Source of the DNA: Arenicola marina
Taxonomy: Eukaryota; Annelida; Polychaeta; Arenicolidae
Length of the DNA stretch: 64,000 nt
Assembly: GCA_964019135.1 (NCBI GenBank)
Contig: OZ025258.1
Coordinates: 35,234,126-35,298,125, forward strand
Direction: 5' to 3'
Of this stretch, positions 1 to 11,477 are shown piece by piece; positions within the stretch are counted from its first letter, which is position 1, and each line of letters opens with the position of its first letter. A model generated the notes under the pieces. The model saw only the letters and a list, made by a program, of their open reading frames with translations, ran no database searches and was not told the origin of the DNA. A program made the position numbers and the translations under genes.

Positions 1-939
1 GACAAAGATACAAAACTTTTCAATTTTTTTTTTCAAAAAACTTTTCTGTCAGTAATGAGGAGGCATGAAGCCATACACTTGCATGAACAATTTATTGATC
101 TATTTTATCGTCAGGGGGAGCATTTAACGGTTTTCTATCATTGTGTCCGAATTCCGAAACTAACGCCTGATTGGAAACCACGCGATGTACAGAAGCCACG
201 TACAGGTAAGTTTCTTCAGAAGATATGGGACCAGGATATTTACAGTGCGTTGAACGGAGAAGAATTCCGAAAAAAAGATATTGTTTGCATATTGGGACAC
301 TAGTGACCCCTAATATTCCAAAACGTTGAAATTTGAGTTAAACACATGTACGTAACTCCGTTGTACAAGTTTAAGAAAGCTTGATGATGATAGACGAACG
401 GATCTAGACTTTTTGTTAACAGCGGGGAGTCAGCCATAGAGGAACCTCGGAAACATTTGATTAAATTAATGCATACTTCTTTGGTTTCCTCGGAGTCGTG
501 TTTTGCCGGCAAGGACCTGCGAATCAGAGGCAGAAGGTCATTATTATCTCAGAGCGCGTCATTATAGTTCCGTCACAATAATGACCCATCCAAGAAAATA
601 ATAACCCGGTACTTACCAGTTGCGTGTGTCATGTGTTGTACCATGTGTTCCTTGTGAATAATTATGGATTCATGGAAGAATATTTCTCAATAAACAGTAT
701 ATAGGCCAACAGAACCAATTTGACCTGTTATGTTTCAGTCGAAGTACACTTGTCCCCGTCTGTTAAAACGTTTGGCTCTTAGCGCCAGAATCAAATATGA
801 AATTTTTACATTCTGTTTTCCTGGTTTTATGTGGGTCGGTTTTGACACTTGCAATTCTAAAATTTCCGTCTTTCTTCTCACAAACATGCGTTATAAAAAA
901 AGGCTTCCCGAATTTAGCTGCATGCATCAGTATTGCGCC
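1..939. other. Left edge, no gene recognised
   Basis: Nothing recognisable. Positions 55-303 are open for 82 codons on the plus strand but show no family motif, and no splice-site or codon pattern supports a gene. Confidence 0.5.
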
Positions 940-1720
940 AACCAATACTGGACAGGACGCTTCTGACAGAGGTAATATGCGGGCAATCTACACCGGAATT
1001 AAGGAAGCCATGGACCCCAAAGGTCACTAAAACAGCCCCCTTGAAGTCACTCGATGGCCAGGTGATTACTGATCGGAGCAAACAGCCAAATAGCGTTCTT
1101 CTTGCTTGGTGGAACATTATGTTTCACTGGTACGCGCATGAGTCTCATGTATCGATAGCGGTGGCTGCAAGTCATGAACGATCTAGACAGAGTTCCCTCA
1201 GTTCGCGAGCTGAGTGATGCAATCGATTCCTTGGACAGCGGAAAATCGCCTGGCAATGACAGGATCCCTGCTGAAGTAATAAAGCGTGGCAAAACTTCGT
1301 TGCTCCCTCATAACCACCTCGTCCTATGTTAGAACAACGGTATTGTCTCACAGGACATGCGTGATCCCAACATTGTTACGCTCTACAAAAACAAAGGGGA
1401 CCGGAGTGATTGTAACAATTATCGCGGAATATCACTCTTAAGTGTTACCGGTAAGCTCTTCGCTCAGAATTGCTCTAAAGAGACTGCAACTCCTTGCGAA
1501 AAGAGTATATCCCGAAGAGCAGTGCGGTTTCAGATCCGGACGATCCACTGCTGTCGATATGATATCTCGTTGCGTCAACTTCAGGAGAAATGTAGAGGGC
1601 AGTACAAGCCTCAATACCTTGCTTTTGTCGATCTTACCTCATCAAAGGCTTTTGATACTGTCAGCAGATCTGGGTTGTACATCTTAACTTTGTTCGCTCC
1701 TTTCATGAACACTCGTTCAG

Positions 1721-1765
1721 CACAGTACAGTACAGTACAGTACGGTACAGTACAGCGCAGTACAG
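1721..1765. repeat. TACAG microsatellite inside the fossil LINE
   Basis: About nine slightly imperfect copies of the pentamer TACAG, interrupted by CGGTACAG and CGCAG variants. It sits where the reverse transcriptase should continue past box A, so it is probably a late expansion inside the dead element. Confidence 0.85.
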
Positions 1766-1828
1766 TTAGACGGATCTACTAAGTATCTAAGCCCGAGAGC
1801 TTCTAAGTCAGAAATGGCGTAAAGCAAG

Positions 1829-1835
1829 GTTGTGT
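1829..1835 (+). repeat. Target-site duplication, left copy (GTTGTGT)
   Basis: GTTGTGT occurs here and again at 4042-4048, immediately outside the matching inverted repeats. Uninterrupted, the LINE would read GGT TGT GTG TTA (G-C-V-L), so the duplication is confirmed by the coding sequence. It is seven identical bases, or eight with one substitution at an edge. Confidence 0.8.
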
Positions 1836-1872
1836 CAAAGATATTAGTACACTAAAATAGGTCATACGGCGA
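1836..1872 (+). repeat. Left terminal inverted repeat
   Basis: Starts CAAAGATATTAGTACAC and runs to ACGGCGA. It pairs with 4005-4041 with about seven mismatches or small gaps. Confidence 0.8.
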
Positions 1873-2559
1873 TTTCCTTGTAATCGTTCTCCGGTGGCGC
1901 CGCCAAGCGTTGATCGCGTAGTGTTGCACAGTGCCGCCGTCAACAGGCATCAACTCTAAGTTTGTTCTGCCATAAATTGCGCGAATTCACGAAAGAAATG
2001 TCAAGGAAGGCCATTCTTCAAATTTTCCCCAAGGAAAAAGAAAGGCAAGACATGCTTCTTGCGTTAATTTATCAGTCATTGATATCGTGCATCGATTATA
2101 ACCGCCGCAATTGCCGCTAATTCTCTATTATCGTCCACGTCGAAGCGGGCTGATGCAAGTAAAAGCAGTAAAAAATCTATCATTGCCAATTATTACTCAA
2201 TAATGATCAGATGACAACAAGCTTCAAGTGACTGCTAAGGCCGTCAGATTCCAGAGATAGGTGGTCAATGCAAGAAGGAAAGATTTGTTGAAAGTCCAGT
2301 TTCCACATCAGCTGAAGTAGTTTATGTTATTAAAGCTGCTCATGTCTTAGAGTTTCTGTAGAAATGAGTAATCTTGTTGATGTTTGTATTTTTGTATTAA
2401 AAAATATCAATTGGTTAAGCATGGCTTTGTTGCTTATTATTAATATTTAGGCTTAGAATATATATCACTAAACTTTGGGCGTCGTGGTGTTTGTTATAGG
2501 CCTACACTTGTCATGCAAAGCTAACTAAACAGTTATATATTCAATCAGGCGGTCTGGAC

Positions 2560-3441
2560 ATCAACCTTTTGCTGAAAATGTTTAATACTATGGTGCTCCC
2601 AATACAGGTATATGGATTGGAAATATGGGGTCTCAATACTGTGGATGTAGCGGAAAAAGTGCAAATGAAACTTTGTAAATATATCTTAGGGGTAGGGGTT
2701 GCAACAGCGAACCAAGCGGTCCTAGGGGAATTAGGTAGACTTCCAATCAGATATCACTGTTAGAAGAGGGCCATTAAATAGTGGGTTAAATTGCTAGCAA
2801 TGCCGCATAACATACTGGTCAAAGCTTCATATAACATGTTATATCAACATGACGATGTTAGGAGAACCACAAAAAACTGGGCTACGCAGGTGAACATTTG
2901 GTTATTCAGACATGGTTTCGGCTATGCGTGGATCACGCAGACATTTGGGGACCCAGTTTGTTTCATGCGAGAGGTTTTTCAGCGAGCCAGGGATATTCTC
3001 ACCAAGAATTAGTACTCCAACGTGGGTGACAATACAGAGCTGGCACCAAACTATTGCTGTTATAAAACTCTGTTAAACCCCGAGCGCTACCTCACATGTA
3101 TACGATTCAAACGTTTGCGTAGCTTGTATAGCAGATTCCGATGCGCGAATCATAATTTGATGATCGAAAAAGGTAGACATTTAAATTTACCGTTTGAAGA
3201 AAGGCTATGCATCCATTGTCAACGCGTCGGGGTGGACGAAGTCAAGTCACAAGCTCACTTGTTACTAAAGTGCTCGTTGTATGACGTTATTCGTAAACTC
3301 TACATAAAGAACTACTATTATACGTTCCCAACAATGGATAAATTTGTAGAGCTGATGTCCACAAACAAGGAGCAATTTCTGTTTAATTTATGTAAATTTG
3401 TAAGCTTGGCTCTCCAAAGAAAATACCAGAGTGGTTATTGA
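2560..3441 (+). pseudogene. LINE ORF2 C-terminal fragment captured in the TIR element
   Basis: A single reading frame runs through 2569-3441 with three in-frame stops and no frameshift. It starts with LKMFNTMVLPIQVYGLEIWG, the region after the polymerase palm, and ends in a zinc-knuckle-like tail with CIHC near 3210 and a following H and C in SQAHLLLKCSLYD. The same order of motifs, including VYGxExWG, the KxLG helix and CxxC...H...C followed by LYD, is seen in the larger LINE at 25145-26260, so the two belong to related families. The endonuclease and catalytic palm are absent. The fragment lies wholly between the inverted repeats of the host element, so it was either captured or inserted there; no duplication around it was found. 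Confidence 0.85.
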
Positions 3442-3532
3442 AGTTTCCCACATTCACTTTTCATATCGTTTGTATGTACTGTCATGACTGTCCACGTTCT
3501 CAGTCCACGAAGAATCATTTGCCTCAACACCA

Positions 3533-3582
3533 GTTCACGGTGAAATGAAAACCCCATTCCCGAGTAACGGAAATATTTCTTA
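3533..3582 (+). repeat. Dispersed repeat, copy 1
   Basis: CAGTTCACGGTGAAATGAAA, then a CCCGAG-AACG-AAATA block, then a C-run. Closely similar to 48395-48482 and, inverted, to 7640-7710. Confidence 0.6.
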
Positions 3583-4004
3583 CCCCCCCCCCTCCCACCC
3601 ACCCCCTGCAGTGGCGTCGAAGGCCACAATAATTGTGAAGTTGTGTTCAATAATCGAACAGTCAAGGGTACATCTTTTCAGCCAGCATAGTTATCAGCAA
3701 ATTAGGGGAGCCAAACACTTTGAAACGGTTGACGTTCTCGGAATATGACACCTTGATGACGCTAACAACTATTTATGGCCGCTTAAGAAAAATAAATAGT
3801 ATATATAAATTTAATGTTAACCACCACCAGGCTTTACATCAACGGGATTAACAGGGCTAAAATTCAATTTATAGTTCACAGGGCGCCGCTTATCACGCAG
3901 ACAGCGTTATCGTCAGCGCAGTGGCAGCCCAACGTTACGCGCTGGCCGCATAGCGACGCCACTACTCGCCGCATTACACATTTTACACATTGTACAATAG
4001 GTGC

Positions 4005-4041
4005 TCGCCGTTTGACCTATCTTGGTGTTATAATATCTTTA
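4005..4041 (-). repeat. Right terminal inverted repeat
   Basis: Reverse complement begins TAAAGATATTATAACACC and runs to ACGGCGAGC, matching 1836-1872. Confidence 0.8.
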
Positions 4042-4440
4042 GTTGTGTGTTATCACCAACTTTATTCGGCACCTTCTTCTCTATGACCCTTTTGCACGCT
4101 TTTGATGAGGACACGGAAGGGGTTCACTTGAGCACAAGATCGGACCGGATCGGATTAGGACTGCGCGTTAAGTCCAAGCGGAGGCGATTCCTAATAAGAT
4201 AACTGCTATTTGCTGACGACGCAACGCTGGTTGTGCATTCAGAAAGCCAGCTACAGAGACTGAAGGATCGGCTCTCAAATGCTTGTGCTTTATTTGCCTT
4301 CACTATAAGTCGTCAAAACAGTCTTACTGGGCCAAGGGGCTATCACACCGCCAGTGATTACCTTTAAGAACATGCCTCTAGGGGTGGTAAATAAGTTGTA
4401 TGTATCGTTCTGGCGGATTTATAAAAAATCTACGGCCGAC
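4042..4440 (+). pseudogene. Decayed LINE reverse transcriptase, downstream part
   Basis: This continues the enzyme broken at 1835. VLSPTLFGTFF and LHAFDEDTEGVHL occur at 4047-4130, then KSKRRRFLIR, a stop, and LLFADDATLVVHSE at about 4200-4240. FADD is the catalytic box of the palm. The trace continues to about 4410 as LGQGAITPPVITFKN and then fades. At 4042-4048 lies the right copy of the target duplication. This piece and 940-1835 are one element split by 2.2 kb of later DNA. Confidence 0.85.
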
Positions 4441-5904
4441 AGTTCACATCCCCGCCCAATTAATAAAAATCCTTAACCTGTACTAATGATCATGTTGTAT
4501 GTTTAACATTGACTTATTCTCGCTTTGCATGTCGTTAGTTGTCTCTCGCTTCTTTTCTATATTTCCTGCGTTTAAGCTTAAAAACATGGATACTAATCTC
4601 CTTTGCTTGGTGACCATGTTATCATCATAGACGAGGATCATTCATTGCACCAATGTAACGCGCTAGTTACGACAAATACGTAAAATAGAGAAATATCATC
4701 ACTGCCAAAGCTATACGGCCAGGCCTTATATTGCCTTATCTATGGTGGTGTCATAAAATTCCAGTCCGTTGCTCCTCTTTACAATGTAGCAGCGCGAAAT
4801 GCAATCAGCGTCTGGAAAGGCTTTTCTTTTCACCGTGAATTTTGAATGAGGAAAAACATTTTCCTTCAACTGAGAATGAGGAATTAGCCGACCGTCCTGA
4901 TCAGGGACTTTAATGTATATTATCTATCCGCCCATCCTTTGTATGTGGAGATTTCTGGTTTTAATTCTTCGTGAACAGTGTATAAAAAAAACACGATCCT
5001 CCCTTACCCCCCCCCCCCACTACCCCGCCCCCCACCCCAATGCTGTGCCCACGAATTCGTTCCCAGAGGCGAGTAAAATATATTAGAGCATTGATTTTCC
5101 GTTCTAAAACATGCCACTATAAGTTCGTACTTGTCGGCCAAATTTTTGTTTCGAAGGATAATGTCTAAAGCTGATTTTTTCATGAGAAATTAAGAAACAA
5201 TTGCATTTATTAATTACAGGGCAAAAACACTCACACAGTAATACATTTTACTCGATTGATGTAATTATTTACGTCCCTGTCTGATTATGGAAGAGCTACG
5301 CTAAACATTGGACCGAGGGTGGACCGGGGGACACTTCTCTATGTAAGGTGGCCCTTACAGACGGACAGTCTGAAAGTGGCGACCCCACACCGCCAAAAAC
5401 ACAGCACACGAGCAGCGCTGGTTCTGAAGAGGTACCACAATCTGGGAGGAGATGGAGAAAGGGCGGTCTCATGGGCCACACGATGCGAGCCCGACACGAA
5501 AACATAACATGTCAGGCTGTTTGTCAGGTGCTCATGGCAGCCTTACAATCTATGGCATGGTAGCCAAAGAGCTAGGCACTCGGTTTCCCTCAGGTGGATC
5601 CATTTGCACAATACTTAAAGACGACACTACGGTGCATTTTTATACGTCCTGCCGCACTTTATTTCGCGCAGAGATTCTCAACTTGTCAGAGCAGCAAAAA
5701 AAACAGACGAGGCAAGAATGGGAATGAGATACACTAGGATTGAACAAAGACTCGTGGATTGTGTCACGGATGTCCATGCATGCAAAATATGAATCCATGC
5801 CCCGAAAACACCCTGGCCCATTAAGGCTGGCCCAATATATATGGCTTGCCCCGATTACTGTCACCCACAGCATGAACCCCTGCATCCCTCCCACTAATGC
5901 ATAA
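4441..5904. other. No gene recognised; homopolymer and repeat scraps
   Basis: Mostly AT-rich unique-looking sequence with a C-run at 5007-5040 and a copy of the dispersed repeat at 4815-4895. Several 60-120 codon open frames at 5296-6002 overlap on both strands and show no family motif. Confidence 0.5.
4815..4895 (-). repeat. Dispersed repeat, copy 2 (diverged)
   Basis: TTTTCACCGTGAATTTTGAA followed by TGAGGAAAAAC, matching the core of the copy at 7640-7710 (TTTCACCGTGAACTGGGAAT, then GAGGAAAT). Confidence 0.5.
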
Positions 5905-6060
5905 CGCCAACACCGTGGTGTAGTAGTGTTTAGCGCATAATAGCCGCAGATCAAAGAGGGTTGGGTTTGAATCCGGTTTGTGCTCCTAAAAATATCATTC
6001 AAGCCGCCGCTGTGTTCTAGGTCTAGGTCTGGCGGTTAAGTGATATAGAGTATGTGTGAT
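5905..6060 (+). mobile_element. tRNA-derived SINE-like element
   Basis: An RNA polymerase III A-box-like stretch, GTGGTGTAGTAGTG at 5915-5928, is followed 36 bases later by a B-box, GGTTTGAATCC at 5964-5974, one base off the GGTTCGAATCC consensus. The spacing is that of a tRNA. No acceptor stem closes properly, and unrelated sequence with a doubled TCTAGG motif follows, so this is a SINE head rather than a tRNA gene. The 3' end is not defined. Confidence 0.6.
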
Positions 6061-8712
6061 TCATTTGTATGGCATCATCCGCCTCAGCCTAACATACTGA
6101 ACATTCACTACCACGAGATAATATATTGTATATAACTTGTAAGTTCCCCGAAAGGATTGGCCAGTCAGACCAATTATTATGCTATTAGGTTTAGTCATTT
6201 TGGACTAGCAATTTGAGCAGCAATTTATTTCTACATCACTAACCCAATAAATACAATGTCTTCAACTATCTGACATGAACCATGAATGCACAGCAAGAAG
6301 GTTCGAATGGTAGGCCTATCATTGCAGCGGACTGTGTGACCATGGCATAAAATGAGCGACAACGTCGAATTGGTGTGTGAGGCCTCTCTGCATCCAAGAG
6401 CTAAAATAAAATAATATTTGGGACACAACATTTGAACGGAATTGCGGAATAGGTCAAGCAGAAACCTAACGACTCTACTTCTCCATAAACCTATTTTAGC
6501 TGAATAATTGTTCAGATCGTGTTTTTTTATCTTACGTCATCCAAGTGACATATTCAAAGCTCAAGCAAGCATTTCGATGTGTATAGTTAGTCCCCTGATG
6601 CTTTGATTTGAGCGTCATTTACTCCCAAGGGGTTTGAAATAGTAAATAAACATCTGAATGCTCGCCTCAACATAAAATATGAACATGCAGCAGGGAACGG
6701 TTATAGGTAATAAGATAGTAATATCAGCAAATGAAGCACAGCCATATACATGGATTCAGATCAATGGTGATACACACCTCACACTCGTGTTTAAGCATGA
6801 ACACACAGTAAACCTCCCGTTACACCGGCCACAAATCGAATCGCCAACGAAGCCGTATCTTTTGCGATGTCTATTGAATGCTCTGGGGCCTAAGCTAGGT
6901 CTTGCATGATGCACGGCCCGACGTTGTTATACCATTGGTTGCTTGACAAATTCGATGAAAATTCGATGAAAAAAGAACGGTTTAAATGCATCAAGAAAAC
7001 ATGATAGAATAATGGAGCCACTGGCGATCGTTGGCCTTTGATGAACGGGAAACCCAGCTGATGGTGCACGACCGTCTGTAATGCCATTCGTCTGTAAGGT
7101 AGCAAAGTATTGTCCCCATTATACCTGAGACACCACACCCACTAATGCCTGAATCGCGTTCTATCCATTGAGGTGGGTGGGACATCCTCGAGTATTGTCG
7201 ACGGAGGAAGCCTTTGTTGTCATTGGACCAAACAACAAGGGGACCCAGAATCACCAGTGAATAGGCCGTCTTGCTGGCACACACATCACGTCCTCTCCTA
7301 TTCCTTCCGCCGTTCTTGGGCGGAGGAGGTTGCACCCGGTACATCTTCAATCAATGTTACGGCAAAAGGCATCATTGTGGCAATCTGAATAATAACAGTT
7401 GGGCAGCCTCAGTCCTCTCATCAATGAGCTCATCTGGCAAGCTAAACAGGAGATAATAGCCCCGTTTACCTCTGCCCCACTAGGTGGCGCCACTCTACGA
7501 TCCTCGCCCACGCTCCTCGGGTTTAGTGGATTTTTTGGATACTGAAACGACCTCGGTGACGTAGACAGTAAACGCAGTAACGAAAAGGTGGTTAAGGCGG
7601 GGCACATCTGTTACGAAGAGTGGGACGCCGTGCACAAGGGGTATTTCCGTTCCTCGTGATTGGGTTTTTTATTTCACCGTGAACTGGGAATGAGGAAATA
7701 ATTGTTCTCCTAGCTATAATTATGCGGTTCAAGGCAAATCCACTGCTGTTCGCCTAGACATTCAATAATCCAAAACAGCATATTCATAGCGTTGTTGACG
7801 CTTATTTGAGACCCTGATCGCACAGTCCTCTGCAATATCACTTTAACATTCCGTGGATGGCCTACACAATACCACACGTCGTTTACTCACCGGCCATCTT
7901 GGTAATGCATCAATTCGTTTAACTCAGGGCCCCCGATAGTTAGGGATATACAGAAGGTTCTATGACTTAATGCACCGTTTAGCTATATATCGGAGCGAGC
8001 AGCGTGGGCAAAGTTCCCGCTGCGAATCCATCTTAGCGTTGAATAAAATACGTGTCATATAGTGTCAAATACATGTCATGTAATATATACATATACATAC
8101 AGAGAATATTGTTTTGAGTTTTCGTAACTAGATTCTAGACTTTTTCTTCGTTTCGTGCGACATGAATTCAAAACATATTCGTATATGCATACCAGCTAGG
8201 TCATGCTGGTAATTATACCATACACATCCATCCGCTTCCCACATATGACGATATGAATTATTGCTAGCGGCAGGCAAGATAATTGCGTATAATGAAGTTG
8301 ACAAGAGCAATAAAGTCCCTGAGAGTATCTCCCGCGGCGGGGGTTGTGGAGATGTGTTCTCAGTGACCAGGGCGCCATTGCCTTCTTTGGGCGCCAATTG
8401 TCTGAAAATTGCGGGTATATATATATTTATATCAAGGCGAATCCCGCTCGGGTTAATTTTAACGTTCACTCTCCAGGCGACAGAGGACACTGATTCCTCA
8501 CATGACATCTGTCCGACGTCAGAGGTCAACGTAGCGGTTACCATATACGACGTGGAGCCATCATAAACGGCCTCGGATGATTGCCTGTTGCATGTTGCAT
8601 GTTGCATGGTAACATTACTGTTATCCTAGGACCACTACCATAACAGGGGGTCTACATTTTAGAAAAATATGGGCTCCGATTTAAAAAAAAAAAATCACAT
8701 TTCAGTTGTGCT
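6061..8712. other. No gene recognised
   Basis: AT-rich sequence without a convincing open frame or splice pattern. It contains a copy of the dispersed repeat (7640-7710) and a short GTTGCAT triplet repeat at 8586-8608. The 159-codon minus-strand frame at 8128-8607 has no recognisable motif. Confidence 0.45.
7640..7710 (-). repeat. Dispersed repeat, copy 3 (inverted)
   Basis: GGTATTTCCGTTCCTCGTGA, a GGGTT-rich spacer, then TTTCACCGTGAACTGGGAAT. This is the reverse complement of the block at 48395-48482. Confidence 0.6.
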
Positions 8713-8853
8713 AAGAATGGCACTGTCCATAACCAAGAATGGCACTGTCCATAACCAAGAATTGCACTCTCCATAACCAAGAATGGCACTGTCCATAATC
8801 AAGAATGGCACTGTCCATAATCAAGAATGGCACTGTCCATAACCAAGGATGGC
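8713..8853. repeat. 22-bp tandem repeat, about six copies
   Basis: Unit AAGAATGGCACTGTCCATAA plus two bases (CC or TC). Copies differ at one or two positions, and the last copy degrades into GGATGGCCCGTG. Confidence 0.95.
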
Positions 8854-10726
8854 CCGTGCATGATGTCAAAGATGCATCTCAGGTCAATTAACAAATATTT
8901 ATTTAAATAAACACAGAATAACACTGGACATATTTACATGTGTGAGATACGGATTACAGTATACACGAATTCCTAATATCACTAAGTATCATGTCAAACA
9001 TCGTCTACATTGTCATTGTATTAATGCCGTGTATTTCTAGGATGTTGTCACAATAGGGCAAATGATGGAAAACTTGCAGCGACTTTTCTGTATAATGCAG
9101 TAGTTGCCGACCGAAGGGGACGACTTAATTCGTGTCTAGATGGGGGCGATAGAGCACGCACACAAGCAACCGCCTTCATATCTGTGTAGGTCAACACATA
9201 ATAATAATAATGGTATATAATTATTAATTACCGCCCACTGCAACAGCAACATCATGCAAGCTCTGAGGGTCTCTGACGGTGGACTAGGACTGTCGGGTGT
9301 TTGTCATGTTATTCGGCACTGATGCTTTCCCTCCTCGACCCACTCACATCGCTCGTCGTTCACCCTGACCCCACTCTCCCACAGTTTGGGGTTGGCTGAC
9401 TGCTTGGCCACAATATGCCGGACTTTATGAGATGATTAATAATGATTGATAGAGATGAAAAATAGATCCGAAGAATTAGGGTCCACTCATGCGGCTGACC
9501 AAGAGGCCGTAGTATAGAGCTGGTATCTTCCCCATCCGGTTGTCTACGGAGCGGGGTATACAGGGGCTGGCCACCGTGAGGCCGGGCCCCATTGGCCACG
9601 CCGTGACGGCAATGCTTCGGTGAAATCGTCAAACTGTGATCGATATTAGAATGATATATCGGTATATATCGGCCATGGATGAATGGTATTGATGAATTAA
9701 GGTTCCAGGAATAAAACATAAGGTATGGTGAAATATGTTGTGAAAGGAGTTCAATTGATTAATTACGTCTAAATTTTGTTACAGGGAATTCTGCTATTAT
9801 CTAATCCATAGCCTTCGATGTTTAAAAATCTTCATTAGTATTTGTAAAAGTAGCAGAAAAGCTTGGCAGTTAATGCGAACATATATGGAATATAACTTAT
9901 TTCTAGAATTATTAATTATCTATGTGTTAGTGGCACAAAAGGGACTAGCTTGGACTGACTTGTGCCACAGTAGTCATAGTTTTGACAACTTCAAAGACCA
10001 AGTTCGTGAACGGAATATAGCGTCTAAAGGTCAAGGTCACAGCAAGACCATATTTCATTGCAACGAATGCTAAAACAAACACTACATGTCGAGTGGCCAG
10101 CTGTAGCTCAGAAACATTCATTTTCCGAAACTACTGGATTTACATATATTTTATAGTATGTATGGAATCTGGTCCCAGCTTGCACCCACACTATGGACAC
10201 AGCGGGAGCTAGGGCGTCGTACAGCTGCGCGTTTTGACCCCCCCTCTTCAGATTACACAGAGGACGCGTTGCAATATTTTGCATCAGAGAAAGAATTAAT
10301 TTCCAGTAACCTTGTAGCATCATCCATATTGTGACAATGACACCACTGGGACTACATTTTATATTAAAACCATGGATACCTAATTATTGATCAAAGAACT
10401 ATCGCTGCAATTAATCCCTTGTCGAACATTCTTGCTTTAGTGGAAACATGTATACACACTTCATCCGTTTCTATATTTCTGCCAGAAACGAGGCATTTCT
10501 ATACCTACTGGCGTTAATTTAACATCTCTTTTTCAAAAGATACGAAACAATGGTTCATTACGGCCAGAGTGTGGGGAGACCCACGTCTTATCGGAGGACA
10601 GCTTATTTGCCTTTATTGTGATTTTCTTTTTACTGAAATCAGTACAGTAGTTGTGACGTCATCCCCCATGTATTGCCATTAAGTCATCAACAGCCATGAC
10701 CGTAGAATCTAAACCACTCCAGCACT
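8854..10726. other. No gene recognised
   Basis: No supported coding region. The minus-strand frame at 9360-9719 and the plus-strand frame at 9873-10073 have no family motif. Confidence 0.45.
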
Positions 10727-10734
10727 TATAAATA
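10727..10734 (+). promoter_or_regulatory. TATA box candidate
   Basis: TATAAATA in a non-repetitive stretch. A start about 30 bases downstream (near 10757) would give a short exon ending at a consensus splice donor (10797/10798). The combination is more persuasive than the box alone, but nothing shows transcription. Confidence 0.4.
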
Positions 10735-10756
10735 CACAACAGCACCTACCTATTGA

Positions 10757-10797
10757 GGATATAGCAAGCCACCAGGAGGCCTGTCGCATAGGATACG
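10757..10797 (+). other. Possible untranslated first exon with GTAAGT donor
   Basis: Begins 30 bases after the TATA box and ends GGATACG|GTAAGTAG, a near-ideal donor. It has no ATG, so it would be 5' untranslated. The first good acceptor downstream is TGCTTTCTACAG at 11293-11304, giving an intron of 507 bases. Confidence 0.35.
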
Positions 10798-11304
10798 GTA
10801 AGTAGATTTCAAACATAAATGCTTTCTATATGGTTACACCAAATACCCAGTTATACAACCACGATTGCCCCTCGCTTTATTTCCTATTTTATTTTACCCA
10901 ATTGCTATACATGAGTTATACAGACATTGTCATTGCGAAACACCAATGCGTCACTGCCAGCTAAACAGACTCGAATATATTGTCTGTAAACTGTATATTG
11001 TGTGTCACTGTTTATGTATTATTAATGCCCGCAGTCAATGTTATTATGGACATAATCATTTTCATGACGTTTCTTTGCTAAACCAGTAAATACACATTTC
11101 GATGAAATCGTCACTTCGGCTGCAAATATTTGATATTTTATTGGTCCTCTCCCTGAGGTTATGAATTCAGCAAAGGTGTCCAAGTATACTGATGAGATCA
11201 TCTCCATGTTATGAATGTAGATGATTAGTCCTTTGCCTTCTATCAGAGCTTATATTTATGCACTAAGGATATTAACTTAATCATTTTGTTTATGCTTTCT
11301 ACAG

Positions 11305-11477
11305 CATCCATCTCCTTTCTGCTCTTTATTTTAATGTTATGGAGGAAACTGAAGTGGTATTCACAACATGTCTGCCATCCAATCGCCCCGGTCTGTGAGA
11401 TGCCCTCTAGTTTATTTAGGACATTCCGATTTCTCCTTTTATCTAAAAAAAATTGCCCACGTCGGCCGGATGCTTGA
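11305..11477 (+). CDS. Possible start exon of an unrecognised membrane protein
   Basis: The stretch follows a strong acceptor (pyrimidine tract, then ACAG at 11301-11304). The first ATG after the acceptor is at 11334 and opens 47 codons to a TGA at 11475-11477, starting MLWRKLKWYSQHV. In-frame codons before that ATG are hydrophobic (SISFLLFIL), so a start in an earlier exon would give a membrane anchor followed by basic residues, the layout of a microsomal signal anchor. No further exon was identified and the frame is short. The product is unknown, and the whole feature may be chance. Confidence 0.25.

Larger units (their letters stand above)
940..1835 (+). pseudogene. Decayed LINE reverse transcriptase, upstream part
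   Basis: Plus-strand fragments in shifting frames read as the linker and fingers/palm of a non-LTR reverse transcriptase. Near 975-1080 the peptides DMRAIYTGIKEA-like and KTAPLKSLDGQVITDRSKQ appear. Near 1205-1290 there is ELSDAIDSLDSGKSPGNDR. From 1357 there is NIVTLYKNKGDRSDCNNYRG followed by ISLLSVTGK. Near 1480-1660 there are QCGFRSGRST and FVDLTSSKAFD, the catalytic box A region. The piece ends in GVKQGCV at 1815-1835. At least four frame changes are needed to follow it and no endonuclease domain is visible upstream. The next residues of the same enzyme, VLSPTLFG, resume at 4047, beyond an inserted element. The family is a LINE type common in invertebrates; the clade is not assigned. Confidence 0.85.
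1836..4041. mobile_element. TIR DNA transposon inserted in a LINE, probably non-autonomous
   Basis: The two ends are inverted repeats of about 37 bp. The left end begins CAAAGATATTA and the right end, read inward on the minus strand, begins TAAAGATATTA. Both continue through ACAC, ATAGGTCA and ACGGCGA with only a few differences. A 7-8 bp direct repeat (GTTGTGT) flanks it, and the interrupted LINE reading frame resumes exactly at the other side. No transposase is seen inside; the only protein-like content is a fragment of another LINE at 2560-3441. An 8-bp duplication is typical of hAT and P superfamilies, but the end sequence does not decide between them. Confidence 0.8.

Noticed and set aside
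11305-11477. Cytochrome P450-like N-terminal anchor
   Set aside because: The hydrophobic-then-basic pattern is generic; the proline-rich hinge expected after it is missing and no further exons were found.
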